Below, piece by piece: positions 50,296 through 60,134 of a DNA stretch of 64,000 nucleotides (the stretch's first letter is position 1; each line of letters opens with the position of its first letter). The notes under the pieces are model-generated. The model did no database searches. It was given only the letters and a program-made list of their open reading frames with translations, and was not told the origin of the DNA. This stretch comes from Mucilaginibacter sp. CSA2-8R (lineage in GTDB: Bacteria; Bacteroidota; Bacteroidia; Sphingobacteriales; Sphingobacteriaceae), in assembly GCF_038806765.1 (NCBI RefSeq), contig NZ_CP152389.1, positions 4,340,001-4,404,000 of the forward strand. The letters are read 5' to 3'. The translations under genes were made by a program, and so were the position numbers.

Positions 50296-51592
50296 ACCTG
50301 CTACCACCATATTTTGGCTCAGGCGCGACCTGAGGTTACACGATAATGCCGGCCTGTATCATGCTTTAAAAAGTAACAACCCTGTACTGTGCCTTTTTAT
50401 TTTTGATAAAGATATATTAGATAAACTTGAAGACCGGGATGATGCCCGTGTTACCTTTATTTATCAAACAATCCAAAAATTACGCGAAGAACTTCACAAG
50501 CACCACAGCAGCCTGCTTATTAAATATGATAAGCCAATACATGCCTTCAAAGAAATTTTAAATGAGTATAACATAGCCGAAGTTTATACCAACCACGACT
50601 ACGAACCATACGCCAAAGAACGTGATATTGCTATTTGCGAGATGCTGCAAAAACAGGGTATTTCTTTTAAAACTTATAAAGACCAGATTATTTTTGAGCG
50701 AGACGAGGTAGTAAAAGATAACAAGGAGCCATATACTGTATTTACGCCTTATAAAAAAAGATGGCTTAAAACGGTTAAAGACTTTTACCTAAAAGCATAC
50801 CCTACCGAAAAGTATTTTAAGAACTTGTTTGAAACTAAAGAACTTCCGGATGTTACTTTAAAACAGATGAATTTTACGGAAAGCGAGACACAGTTTCCGG
50901 AAATGGAGTATGACCATATTATAGACGATTATGCTAAAAATCGAGACATTCCTTCAAAAAAGGGCACGTCGCATATTGGCTTGCACCTGCGGTTTGGCAC
51001 AGTGAGCATCCGCGATGCGGCCCGTACAGCATTTGATCGTGAACCAACTTGGCTGGGCGAGTTAATATGGCGCGAATTTTATATGATGGCGTTAGACCAT
51101 TTCCCTAATACTGCCAACCATGCTTATCGCCCTGCTTTTGACCGCATTGCCTGGCGAAACGACGAAAATGAGTTTAAGGCCTGGTGCGAGGGTAAAACCG
51201 GTTACCCACTGGTAGATGCTGGTATGCGGGAGCTTAATGCTACAGGCTTTATGCATAACCGGGTGCGTATGGTTACCGCCAGTTTTTTAGTGAAACACTT
51301 ACTAATTGACTGGCGCTGGGGCGAGCATTATTTTGGCCGTAAGCTTTTAGATTATGAGGCATCAACCAACATAGGCAGTTGGCAATGGGTAGCCGGCTCT
51401 GGTACGGATGTGATGCCTTACTTTAGGATTTTTAACCCTGAAGCACAGCAAAAAAAGTTTGACCCCAAAATGGAATACATAAAAAAATGGGTTCCGGAAT
51501 TTGGTACAGACCAGTATCCGGAGCCCATCATCGAAAATAGAACCGGCAAGGAGCGTGCCCTAAAAGCTTTTAGGGCTGCCGTTGCCAAGTAG
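50288..51592 (+). CDS. phrB: Deoxyribodipyrimidine photolyase (classical)
   Basis: The 434-residue protein has the photolyase N-terminal domain (TTIFWLRRDLRLHDNAGLYHAL; FIFDKDILDKL) and the FAD-binding domain with LHLRFGTVSIRDAARTAF, ELIWREFYMMALDHFP, GKTGYPLVDAGMRELNATGFMHNRVRMV and RWGEHYFGRKLLDYEASTNIGSWQWVAGSG (in part), which contains most of the FAD/lesion contacts of class I CPD photolyases. It repairs cyclobutane pyrimidine dimers with blue/UVA light. It is the last gene of the rightward operon and is convergent with the FKBP gene, five bases away, without room for a terminator. Confidence 0.94.
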   Translation: MDKPATTIFWLRRDLRLHDNAGLYHALKSNNPVLCLFIFDKDILDKLEDRDDARVTFIYQTIQKLREELHKHHSSLLIKYDKPIHAFKEILNEYNIAEVYTNHDYEPYAKERDIAICEMLQKQGISFKTYKDQIIFERDEVVKDNKEPYTVFTPYKKRWLKTVKDFYLKAYPTEKYFKNLFETKELPDVTLKQMNFTESETQFPEMEYDHIIDDYAKNRDIPSKKGTSHIGLHLRFGTVSIRDAARTAFDREPTWLGELIWREFYMMALDHFPNTANHAYRPAFDRIAWRNDENEFKAWCEGKTGYPLVDAGMRELNATGFMHNRVRMVTASFLVKHLLIDWRWGEHYFGRKLLDYEASTNIGSWQWVAGSGTDVMPYFRIFNPEAQQKKFDPKMEYIKKWVPEFGTDQYPEPIIENRTGKERALKAFRAAVAK

Positions 51593-51597
51593 TGAGA

Positions 51598-52551
51598 TTA
51601 ATTGGTTACGCTAACTAAGTTAATGCCATAGCGTAAGCAACTATAAGTTGGTATAGAAACAACCGTTTGCCCTGCAGCATTCGTGGTGTTTCTTACCAAC
51701 GAACCGTAAGCCAGGTTTGACGGAATCAACAAATCAACCTTAGCACCTCCTGTAAGGCCTAACAAACCCTCCTGAAAACCGGCAACTAAGTCAGGCATAT
51801 TCAGGGCAGTGCCTACATTGGTGCTGCTTTGGTCATCATACTGACCAAATACATTGTTATTTAGCAAATAGCCCAAATACTGCACATTAACGGTTGAGGT
51901 GGAAGTAACCGCGGTAGTACCAGTACCGGCTTGGGTAACTCTGATATATAAACCAGAGGCCTTTTTAGTATATGAACTGATATTGATATTATTAGCCGCG
52001 CAATAATTGCGAATAGACAAATCATCATAAGCAGCCATAGCAGCGGTATTATCGTTATCTAAAATATTAACGGTATAATCTAAGCTTGCATTGCCCGGTA
52101 AGCGACTGGTGCCGACGCCACTACCGCTTACACCATAGCCTAAACGAGAAGGGATCAGGAAACGGGCCGAAGTGCCCTTATTTTTCACAACGTCATGTAT
52201 CACCATCATTAAGCCTTTTGGTGCAATTAATCCAACTGCATTGTAACTGCGTGCGGTAATGGTATCTGTAACTGCATATCTGCCGTCTAACGATTTAATA
52301 GTATACGAAAAAGAAATACGGGTATCGTAATTTAATGCAGCGCCATGGCCCGGCCGGGTAATTTGATAATATATGCCTGATGTGTCACCACCAACGGTAT
52401 CGCGTTTCATGGCCGATAAGCCATTAGCTGCAATATAATCCTTAATCTGATTGGTATCATATGTTTTGATATCAACATCATTGCCACTTTTGCGGCACGA
52501 TGCCATAGTTATTATAAACAGAAAAAAAAGCGCTAAATAAGTTTGTTTCAT
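51598..52551 (-). CDS. FKBP-type peptidyl-prolyl isomerase lipoprotein, two domains
   Basis: The 317-residue lipoprotein (signal ending MASC, lipidated Cys 19) has two FKBP-like repeats: residues about 55-170 (SGIYYQITRPGHG; IPSRLGYG) and about 190-315 (SGLYIRVTQAGTG; VNVQYLGYLLNN; VDLLIPSNLAYGS). These are the FKBP folds with the LIPS/YG active-site segment. It likely folds or holds periplasmic proteins. It is 6 bases downstream of a single-domain FKBP lipoprotein gene, an apparent duplication, and is transcribed with it. Confidence 0.88.
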   Translation of the reverse strand: MKQTYLALFFLFIITMASCRKSGNDVDIKTYDTNQIKDYIAANGLSAMKRDTVGGDTSGIYYQITRPGHGAALNYDTRISFSYTIKSLDGRYAVTDTITARSYNAVGLIAPKGLMMVIHDVVKNKGTSARFLIPSRLGYGVSGSGVGTSRLPGNASLDYTVNILDNDNTAAMAAYDDLSIRNYCAANNINISSYTKKASGLYIRVTQAGTGTTAVTSTSTVNVQYLGYLLNNNVFGQYDDQSSTNVGTALNMPDLVAGFQEGLLGLTGGAKVDLLIPSNLAYGSLVRNTTNAAGQTVVSIPTYSCLRYGINLVSVTN

Positions 52552-52557
52552 TTAAAG

Positions 52558-53052
52558 TTAGTTCGTTACATCAAATATTTCGATGGTAAAATCAAGGATG
52601 GCATTAGCAGGCAAGCCTAAACCCGGCTGTGCATACGGCCCGTACCCATGTCTCGACGGGATAATCAGTCTGATGATTCCTCCCTTGTTTACCTGTCCTT
52701 TTAAAATTCCAATTTTCCAGCCCGACAATGCTTCACCCAGTTTGAAAGAAGGATGTATACTGTCCGTTTGTGCAAATATTTTTCCGGAAGTTAATTGCTT
52801 ACCGGTATATCCCACTGTCACGCTGCTCGACAGGCTATATAAGGTACTTATCGGCCCTTGTTTAACAACAATAGCTCTAACACCAGATGAATCGCCGGGA
52901 TTTACCACAGTTAGCTTATTTTCAGTGATATATTGATTTATTATGTTTTCATCAATGGTTCTTTGATCATTATTGATAACTGCCGGGTCACTTACCTTTT
53001 TACAAGCAGTAAAAAGGATTGCGCAGCAGCAAAACAATAATAATCTGTTCAT
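52558..53052 (-). CDS. FKBP-type peptidyl-prolyl isomerase lipoprotein, one domain
   Basis: The 164-residue protein, from the ATG at 53052 (MNRLLLFCCCAILFTACKK; an upstream frame of 23 codons is not supported), is a lipoprotein with Cys in FTAC. The FKBP domain spans residues about 55-162, with VTVGYTGKQLTSG, GWKIGILKGQVNKGGIIRLIIPSRHGYG and a final LDFTIEIFDV. Likely outer-membrane-anchored in the periplasm. First of the two FKBP genes. Confidence 0.88.
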   Translation of the reverse strand: MNRLLLFCCCAILFTACKKVSDPAVINNDQRTIDENIINQYITENKLTVVNPGDSSGVRAIVVKQGPISTLYSLSSSVTVGYTGKQLTSGKIFAQTDSIHPSFKLGEALSGWKIGILKGQVNKGGIIRLIIPSRHGYGPYAQPGLGLPANAILDFTIEIFDVTN

Positions 53053-53172
53053 CACCCTATTATTAATCGGCAAATTTACTTTTTTAAAAAATAAAACGGG
53101 CAGGTTAACAATTTTTAACATTTAAAAGGCAGTATAACCCAACAGCAGCAGAGCTGCAGGCATTTCATTATG

Positions 53173-53619
53173 CTAAACGCTTTGTTCGGGATTATAATCT
53201 AACGTAAGCTGATTTATTTTTTTAAGCGCGTTGGTTAGGTGCTGTTTTTCCTTGTCGTTGATGTGATCGTTTAAATAAGCATTAAATTGTTTAACAATGT
53301 TACGGGCCATTTGCCGCTTTTGCTTACCCAAATCGGTGAGGTATATCTTAACAGAACGTTTATCGCCGGCGTTAGACTGCCGGTAAATTAGACCCATTTT
53401 TTCGAGCTGACTTAACATACGTGATAAGCTGGTTGATTTTAAACCCAACAAAGCTGCCACCTGCGAAACCGTTGTGCCTTCTTTTTCGTCGATATTAATT
53501 AGTACGTAGCCGATAGATTGCGTAATGCCAAAATCGGCAACCAACTGGTTATAGCGGTTAGCCATATTTTGCCAAACAATTTTTAGCAAGTAATCAATAG
53601 TTTCGTGCTGATGTTTCAC
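53173..53619 (-). CDS. MarR-family transcriptional regulator
   Basis: The 148-residue protein has a MarR winged helix: FGITQSIGYVLINIDEKEG, recognition helix AALLGLKSTSLSRMLSQLEKMGLI, and wing YRQSNAGDKRSVKIYLTDLGK. A C-terminal dimerisation helix follows. The start codon is GTG at 53619 (MKHQHETIDYLL). It lies 120 bases upstream of the FKBP pair on the same strand, between that pair and ggt. Its targets and ligand are unknown; autoregulation is usual in the family. Confidence 0.9.
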   Translation of the reverse strand: MKHQHETIDYLLKIVWQNMANRYNQLVADFGITQSIGYVLINIDEKEGTTVSQVAALLGLKSTSLSRMLSQLEKMGLIYRQSNAGDKRSVKIYLTDLGKQKRQMARNIVKQFNAYLNDHINDKEKQHLTNALKKINQLTLDYNPEQSV

Positions 53620-53770
53620 AACGCCAAAGTATACAAATAATGTTAATTAAAGCTGCCCATTAGGCTAAGCATTGCAGATGGGTGTGAATACTTGTTGTGA
53701 AAACGTCATTACTGGATAAAATATTATAAAAAGCATTCGCCATTATTCTCACATCTTCATTTGAGAGTAC

Positions 53771-55492
53771 TTACCAGCCAGCTTTGGTGTCATCGCCCCT
53801 AGGGTCGGCACCGCCGCTTAAACCTTTTGGCGTAACCACAATAGCATCTACCCTGCCTATGTTGCCACGCGAAATAATTTTATATCCTTTTTGCTGCAGT
53901 TTATTAATCACGGTATCATTCAGAGCGTTATTTTCTGTCTGTATCTCATCTGGTAACCACTGGTGATGAAAGCGTTTGGCGCTTACTGCCTGCTGTGCAT
54001 CCTGGTTAAACTCAACAACATTTAATATGGTTTGAAACACCGAAGTAATAATAGTAGACCCGCCAGGGGTGCCTACAACCATAAACAACTTTCCATTTTT
54101 TTCCAGTATGGTTGGTGTCATGGAAGATAGCATACGTTTTCCCGGCTGTATACTGTTAGCTTTGCCGCCAACCAAACCATACATGTTAGGTACACCAGGC
54201 TTGGAACTAAAATCGTCCATTTCATTGTTCAGTAAAAACCCGGCACCCTTTACAAAAATCTTATTACCAAACGAACCGTTGAGTGTAGTGGTAATAGAAA
54301 CTGCATTGCCTTGTGCATCTACAATAGAATAGTGCGTAGTTTGATCGCTTTCGTAACCGGCAAAGCTGCCTGGTTTTATACTGCTGCTTGGTGTAGCCTG
54401 TGCCCAATTAAAATTAGCCATCCGGCCGGTGATGTAAGCCGGATTTAATAAGCTATCTACAGGCACTTTATAAAAATCAGGATCGCCCAGGTATTTAGAC
54501 CGGTCGGCATACACCCGGCGTTCTGCCTCGGTTATTAATTGAACGGTCGAATCCTGATTATGGCCCCAGCGGCTTAAGGGATAAGACTCAACACTATGCA
54601 GCAATTGCAACAAGGCAATCCCCCCGCTTGATGGCGGCGGCATAGTAATTACCCTAAACTGCTTGTATTTACCTATAACCGGTTTACGCCATACCGAATG
54701 ATAGTTGTTTAGATCGGCTTGCGAAATTAAACCCTGACCGGCTTTCATTTCGTCCGTAATTTGTGCTGCTACCGCACCTTCATAAAAGCCTGCCCGGCCT
54801 TTATCGCGTATTAACGTCAAAGTTTTAGCCAGGTCTTCTAAAATCAAAACATCACCGGCCTTCCAAGGTGTTGCCTTGGCAAAGTAATTGGTACGTGCCG
54901 AATTAAGGCGACTAAAGTCGGCTTGGTTATGATTTAAGTCGTTAGCCAGATGCTCAGTTACTTTGAAACCTTTACGGGCCAAATCAATAGCCGGCTGTAC
55001 CAATACGGCCCAAGATAACTTGCCATATTTTTGATGAGCCTGCACCATGCCATCAACCGATCCGGGTATGCCGGCCGCCTGGTGGGTATATAAACTTTTG
55101 TTAGGAATTACGTTACCGCTTGCATCCAGGTACATACTTTCGGTAGCCTTAGCTGGTGCTTTTTCCCTAAAATCGAGCGTTGCGGCTTGCCCTTTAGCCG
55201 AGCGATAAACCATAAAACCGCCACCGCCAATGTTGCCGGCCTGAGGTAAAGTTACTGCCAAAGCAAATTGTACTGCTACAGCGGCGTCTACGGCATTGCC
55301 ACCTTTTTTTAATATTTTTAAACCGGCCTGTGCAGCATCAGGGTATGCACATACCACCATTCCCTGGGCATAGGTACCATCTGCCTGCTGTGCCTTAAGT
55401 ACATTGAACGGCTGAACAGCCAAGGCAATAACAATTATTACTTGAACGGTTATGAATGAAAGCTTTTGGCAGAAACGTTGATGACAATACAT
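53771..55492 (-). CDS. ggt: Gamma-glutamyltransferase (glutathione hydrolase)
   Basis: The 573-residue proenzyme has a signal peptide/N-terminal hydrophobic segment (residues 12-34), KKGGNAVDAAVAVQFALAV, and the autocleavage site SDQTTHYSIVD, with nucleophile Thr 385. The later LNNEMDDFS and MLSSMTPTILEKNGKL motifs complete the GGT pattern. It cleaves the gamma-glutamyl bond of glutathione or peptides in the periplasm. The C-terminal GGxDPRGDD-like end is complete. Monocistronic, with an isolated position between the MarR gene and a divergent small secreted protein. Confidence 0.94.
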   Translation of the reverse strand: MYCHQRFCQKLSFITVQVIIVIALAVQPFNVLKAQQADGTYAQGMVVCAYPDAAQAGLKILKKGGNAVDAAVAVQFALAVTLPQAGNIGGGGFMVYRSAKGQAATLDFREKAPAKATESMYLDASGNVIPNKSLYTHQAAGIPGSVDGMVQAHQKYGKLSWAVLVQPAIDLARKGFKVTEHLANDLNHNQADFSRLNSARTNYFAKATPWKAGDVLILEDLAKTLTLIRDKGRAGFYEGAVAAQITDEMKAGQGLISQADLNNYHSVWRKPVIGKYKQFRVITMPPPSSGGIALLQLLHSVESYPLSRWGHNQDSTVQLITEAERRVYADRSKYLGDPDFYKVPVDSLLNPAYITGRMANFNWAQATPSSSIKPGSFAGYESDQTTHYSIVDAQGNAVSITTTLNGSFGNKIFVKGAGFLLNNEMDDFSSKPGVPNMYGLVGGKANSIQPGKRMLSSMTPTILEKNGKLFMVVGTPGGSTIITSVFQTILNVVEFNQDAQQAVSAKRFHHQWLPDEIQTENNALNDTVINKLQQKGYKIISRGNIGRVDAIVVTPKGLSGGADPRGDDTKAGW

Positions 55493-55651
55493 TTTACTAA
55501 GTTAAGTATCAGCTTAAACTATTTTAAACATGGGTAGTCAAAAACTCCAAAATTTATCCTGAGATATAGGATAAAACGGTACATTTTCAACTTTTTAAAA
55601 ATCTTGACGGCATAAAACACGACATTTGCCGTTACTACTAAAATCACACTT

Positions 55652-56149
55652 ATGAAAAAAACAGCTCTATTACTGATTACGGCAGCATTTTTTATGCTGT
55701 TTCAGCAAAAGGCAAATGCCCAATTGTATAAAGGTGCAGTGGGCTTAAAATTTGGCGGCTACGAAAATGGTATTACCGGCAAATACTTTTTAGACAAAAG
55801 CGCAGCAGTGGAGGGTATCCTGGGTTTCCGCTCAAAAGGTTTGGTAATTACAGGTTTATACGAAATACACCAAACCGCTTTTAATGTACCGGCGCTTAAA
55901 TTTTATTATGGCGGCGGTGCCCACATAGGCAGTGTTGGCAGCGGATACTACAAACGCTACAATGGCGATGACGAATTTTACGACAAAAGCAGCCTTTTGA
56001 TTGGTGCAGATGGTGTGTTGGGCTTGGAATACTTGATTCCGCAAAGCCCGATAGCCGTAAGCCTGGATCTTAACCCCCGCATTGAATTAGGACGCGGCCC
56101 TTATTTTGATATCGCTCCGGGATTGGGCATTAAATATGCTTTTAAATAA
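55652..56149 (+). CDS. Small exported beta-rich protein, possible outer-membrane barrel
   Basis: The 165-residue product has a signal peptide (AFFMLFQQKANAQ) and a glycine- and aromatic-rich mature part with alternating hydrophobic strands (VGLKFGGYENGITGKYF, AVEGILGFRS, YYGGGAHIG, AVSLDLNPRIELG, IAPGLGIKYAFK). The C-terminal Phe-Lys ending and strand pattern resemble 8-stranded outer-membrane proteins of the OmpA/OmpW-like kind. No family was recognised with certainty. Followed by a bidirectional terminator. Confidence 0.6.
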   Translation: MKKTALLLITAAFFMLFQQKANAQLYKGAVGLKFGGYENGITGKYFLDKSAAVEGILGFRSKGLVITGLYEIHQTAFNVPALKFYYGGGAHIGSVGSGYYKRYNGDDEFYDKSSLLIGADGVLGLEYLIPQSPIAVSLDLNPRIELGRGPYFDIAPGLGIKYAFK

Positions 56150-56163
56150 AAAGTATTAATTAT

Positions 56164-56210
56164 AAAACGACGAAGGCTGCCTCTTGAACAAGGGCAGCCT
56201 TCGTCGTTTT
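56164..56210. terminator. Bidirectional terminator between the small exported gene and the subtilase gene
   Basis: Perfect 18-bp stem (56164-56181 with 56193-56210) that carries A and T runs at its ends, so it works on both strands; sits between convergent stops. Confidence 0.92.
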
Positions 56211-56262
56211 AGCAAATTTAAACAGCCACAATTCAAAGTATCATAGCCGCTTTAAACTTATC

Positions 56263-59200
56263 TTATTTTATCACAATAATTTTAGCCGTGTATACTTTAG
56301 AACCTATTTGCAGCTTTAAAACATAATTGCCCGGCAGCAAACCGGCAACACTAAACCCTGTACTGTAATTGCCTTCGGGTATCCTGCCATTATTATTGGT
56401 GTAAACTACTTTGCCCAACATACTCACTATGGATATAGTCAGGTTATCAGCTGCAGGGCTAACAAAGGTGACATGCAAATCTGTGCTGGCCGGCACAGGA
56501 TACACCGACAGCTTTATTTCGGTAGGCGTACTGGTTACGGCGTCGGCTTTTATAAAGGTGTAAACCGGTGATACCGCTGTGCAGCCCGAAACCAGTGTAT
56601 TTTTTAACTGATAGTTTCCGCTTTTTGTAGGAACATAGGTTTGGCCTGTAGCGCCGGCAATTAATACATCATTTAGGTACCATTGATTGTAAGTAGTAAA
56701 ATTAGATACCAGCGTATTTCCGTTTTGCGTAATTATAGGACTGATTACGCTTACCAGAACCCTGGTTGCAGAGGCACAACCGGCGCTGGTAACCTGCATG
56801 TTGTAAAAATAATAATAAAAACTGCGGTAAGCCGTGGTGTCAGACGGAGCAGTGGCCGAGGTGGCATTATTGCCAATAATACTAAATATACTATTCCCGA
56901 ATGGGTAGCCGGTTACGTTACCATTACTGCGGTAAAGGGTTGCACCGTTGGCGTACGAAACGTTGATTAAATAAGTGCCGGCAGCAGGTAACAGCAGGTT
57001 TAAATTATACACTTGGCCTTGGTCGGTTAGGTCATCGGCTTGCGCGCCGGCTGCCGGCGGGTTACGGGTAGCTGTTACATTGATTGTGTTACGTGACACT
57101 TCTTGGCCGTTGGCATTGGTTACCGTAAACGTAAGGCGTCCCGAATTACCGATATACAATCTGGCACTTTGAATCATTACCGGTGTTTTAGTAACTACCC
57201 TAACCGATGGTGTGAATTGCCCATAGGTACCGCTAAAGGCACTTTTGGTAGCAGGCCCAACCGTGGCACTAAAATCACCAATTCCTGCATAATAAAGATT
57301 GTTAACAGGCGCAACATTAGTAAACGCACTTTGCCCGGCAGCTACAGGCACTCCGCCGGTAGCTGTAGTATACCATAGCAAGTTTCCATCGCCCGAGCCC
57401 GACAGTAAATATTGCTTACTGTCGTCGCAATAGGCAGCCACCAAATTGGTGGGTACAGGTACCGAACCTATTACTACCGAGGCCGTCACCTGGTTATTAC
57501 CGGCAACCATATCATTAGATAAATTGGTGGTAGCTGTTAATGTGTATGATGCACCGGCTACCGTGGTGTAGGTGCCATTCAGCACAAAATCATCCTCAGC
57601 AAACTGGGTCAGTATTCCGGTATAAGTTTCAGTAATGGTAGTTACCGGTCCGCCGTTGGCGGGTGTAATGGTGACTGTTACAGGAATATTGCTTACATCG
57701 GCAGTGCCAAAATTTTTAAGGCGCACACTTATCCTCGAGTTACCTGCACAACCTCCTCCAATAGCACTGTTGCTTACAGCAATAGGTCCAACATCGCGGG
57801 TAGGCAGTAAAAACTGAACACGGTAATCCTGCGTTTCACCTTTATTGTAATTACCGCAAGGCGTTATAGCCGATGCATCATCGGTTTCTGTTAGCACCAC
57901 CCGCATTAAACTATAATTACCAGGCACTACCGAAGCCGGTACCACAATGTTACCGTTATAGGTTCCCGTTGCGTTAATGATGCCGGTAGTAGCTGCTAAT
58001 TCATTTACAGGGTCAAAAGTACCGTCGCTGTTCCAGTCTATAAAAATTTTGGCCCGCTTGTTAAAATTGCCGCCGCAAGTGCCCAATGTAATACTGAACG
58101 GATAATTGCGTCCTTGCTCCAGCAAAGCAGTAAGCGATGTATAGTTGCTATACGAGGTGCAACCCGATGCTGGTGTATTGTTGATGTTAGCCAGCGTAAG
58201 GTTGTTAACCCGCGAGTCGGCATTAGAAACAGGAGATGATACACAGTAGGCCACTCCGCCTATGCCGGTAATTACCAGCGAAAAAGCTTGAGATCCACCC
58301 TGAAGTGTGCCTTTATGGGTTACAGTAATGGTATATTGTTTACCCGGAATGGCGTTTTCGATGTATACCTGCTCTACGTTATCGCGAATGTTATTACCAC
58401 GTGTTGCTGCAACGCCGGGGGTAAGCGGGTTAAGCACCCAGGCATTATAGGTATCAGTACCATCAGAAACTACGATATCCAGATCGTTAATCAATTTAAC
58501 CGTACGGTCATTCACGGTGCCATCGGGTGCAACAGCAGCCGGTGGGTCAATCCAGGCAATAGTAGCTACCAACGGGCCATTGCCCGACGCAATAATGGTA
58601 CCTGCATTAAAAATTTGTCCCTGATTTAGCGTATTTTCACTCACGATGCTTTTGCTGCCACGGTCAACAATAGCCTGCGCAGCTTTACTCATATCTAATA
58701 CCCCCCAGCCAAAAACATAATCCGGCCCTGTATTACCAGCATCAAAAGCCGTATGGCATACCAGTGCCTTTAAAGTTGCCGAACGCATAAATGCACCACT
58801 GTTACGTTGCGCCCAAAGTTCTTGCAGTAAATACAATGACCCTGTCACATTTGGAGTAGACATCGAAGTGCCTGATAACGTTAAATAAGATGTTGGGCTA
58901 TTACTCCCGGTGGATAATACCGCATCACCGTCGCCGCAAATGTCGGGCTTAATACGTCCGTCATCGGTAGGGCCTAAACCGCTAAACGAGCTCACCGTAA
59001 CCGAGCCGCGAGACGTTGGCCCATAAGGCAATTGATTAATGGCTCCTACTGTAAGCACGTTTTTGGCCACGGCAAACCCAGGTATAATATCGTAACTGTT
59101 GTTACTGCTGATGTTGTTACCCCGTACCTTGCTAACCAGGGTACCATTAGCATCATACCCATAGTAGGTTTGCCCAACGGCAGGGCCATTGTAAGCACGG

Positions 59201-60018
59201 CTGTTGCCTGCTGCGGTAACAATCAGATAATTTGGCGCATTTACCGACACCTGGTCTACGCTTCTCGACTCACTGTCGTAATAGCCAAACTTGTAATCAA
59301 CCGTATCTGTAGGGTTACCGTACCACTCCCACCGCGACTGACTGTCGTCATAATTCCAGCCAGCCAGTACGCCATAGGAATGGTTGGAGAGCAGTAAGCC
59401 TGAAGCGGCCGCTGTTATTTCGGCAATGTCATTATTAAAGTCGTACGATTGCAGTGTTGCCGCGTTAAATGCCATCCCTTTCGCAGGTGCATAAACACCT
59501 TTCGCTATTAGTGTACCTGCCACGTGGGTAGCATGTTGGTCAACTGCAGCGGCAGTATTGCGCAGGGTAATAGTTTTGCCGGCAAATTCCTGATGAGCAG
59601 TGTACACCGAGCCACCATCCCACATCGCCAGCCGGCTATTTAACAAAGTGCTTGATCCGGATAAATTGAGCCCCAGATTGCCTCCCGGTTGTACAGTATT
59701 GGTGCGTGTGGTAGCAGCGGCTGTGGTATTGTTGTAAGTTCTGTAATAAATAGGAAAGCCTAATGCAGTTACTCTTTGCAGGGCAAGTAAACTGCCATCC
59801 TGATTTTGCTTGCGGGTAAACCAATTTTTTTGCGGAGCAATACTCAATGCTTTTTGATAATCAACGCTATAAGTGGTAACGAGACGGGCAGCCATCTCGT
59901 CAAGGCTGGACTTTTGTGCGCTGGTTACCAATGCTTTTTGTGCTAAGACGCTCAAAACCGATATAGAGAGTAAAAAGCTGAGTATTATTGTTTTTCCAGG
60001 AAGGTTACTGCCCATCAT
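56263..60018 (-). CDS. Secreted S8 subtilase with GEVED, CARDB-like and T9SS sorting domains
   Basis: The 1251-residue protein has a signal peptide (to about residue 27), then an S8 subtilisin domain with triad D134 (AMWDGG), H165 (QHATHVAG) and S385 (GTSMSTPNVTG). After it come a jelly-roll P-like region (about 450-580), a GEVED domain (FIDWNSDGTFDP... ending GETQDYRV, about 600-740), a CARDB-like beta domain (about 745-850), Ig-like segments and a C-terminal T9SS type A sorting domain (about 1165-1251: SVYPVPASTDLHVTF; LPGNYVLKLQ). It should be exported across the outer membrane by the T9SS, of which gldK and gldN are encoded in this window. Confidence 0.92.
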   Translation of the reverse strand: MMGSNLPGKTIILSFLLSISVLSVLAQKALVTSAQKSSLDEMAARLVTTYSVDYQKALSIAPQKNWFTRKQNQDGSLLALQRVTALGFPIYYRTYNNTTAAATTRTNTVQPGGNLGLNLSGSSTLLNSRLAMWDGGSVYTAHQEFAGKTITLRNTAAAVDQHATHVAGTLIAKGVYAPAKGMAFNAATLQSYDFNNDIAEITAAASGLLLSNHSYGVLAGWNYDDSQSRWEWYGNPTDTVDYKFGYYDSESRSVDQVSVNAPNYLIVTAAGNSRAYNGPAVGQTYYGYDANGTLVSKVRGNNISSNNSYDIIPGFAVAKNVLTVGAINQLPYGPTSRGSVTVSSFSGLGPTDDGRIKPDICGDGDAVLSTGSNSPTSYLTLSGTSMSTPNVTGSLYLLQELWAQRNSGAFMRSATLKALVCHTAFDAGNTGPDYVFGWGVLDMSKAAQAIVDRGSKSIVSENTLNQGQIFNAGTIIASGNGPLVATIAWIDPPAAVAPDGTVNDRTVKLINDLDIVVSDGTDTYNAWVLNPLTPGVAATRGNNIRDNVEQVYIENAIPGKQYTITVTHKGTLQGGSQAFSLVITGIGGVAYCVSSPVSNADSRVNNLTLANINNTPASGCTSYSNYTSLTALLEQGRNYPFSITLGTCGGNFNKRAKIFIDWNSDGTFDPVNELAATTGIINATGTYNGNIVVPASVVPGNYSLMRVVLTETDDASAITPCGNYNKGETQDYRVQFLLPTRDVGPIAVSNSAIGGGCAGNSRISVRLKNFGTADVSNIPVTVTITPANGGPVTTITETYTGILTQFAEDDFVLNGTYTTVAGASYTLTATTNLSNDMVAGNNQVTASVVIGSVPVPTNLVAAYCDDSKQYLLSGSGDGNLLWYTTATGGVPVAAGQSAFTNVAPVNNLYYAGIGDFSATVGPATKSAFSGTYGQFTPSVRVVTKTPVMIQSARLYIGNSGRLTFTVTNANGQEVSRNTINVTATRNPPAAGAQADDLTDQGQVYNLNLLLPAAGTYLINVSYANGATLYRSNGNVTGYPFGNSIFSIIGNNATSATAPSDTTAYRSFYYYFYNMQVTSAGCASATRVLVSVISPIITQNGNTLVSNFTTYNQWYLNDVLIAGATGQTYVPTKSGNYQLKNTLVSGCTAVSPVYTFIKADAVTSTPTEIKLSVYPVPASTDLHVTFVSPAADNLTISIVSMLGKVVYTNNNGRIPEGNYSTGFSVAGLLPGNYVLKLQIGSKVYTAKIIVIK

Positions 60019-60134
60019 ATTGTGATTGCCGTTAGGTTTTACCCGGCAAATATTGTGTAATTTAAATAATATCCGGTAACATTTGTGGCTAAACGTTTGT
60101 ACTACCTGTAACCATCCGTTATTTAACTACCTGT

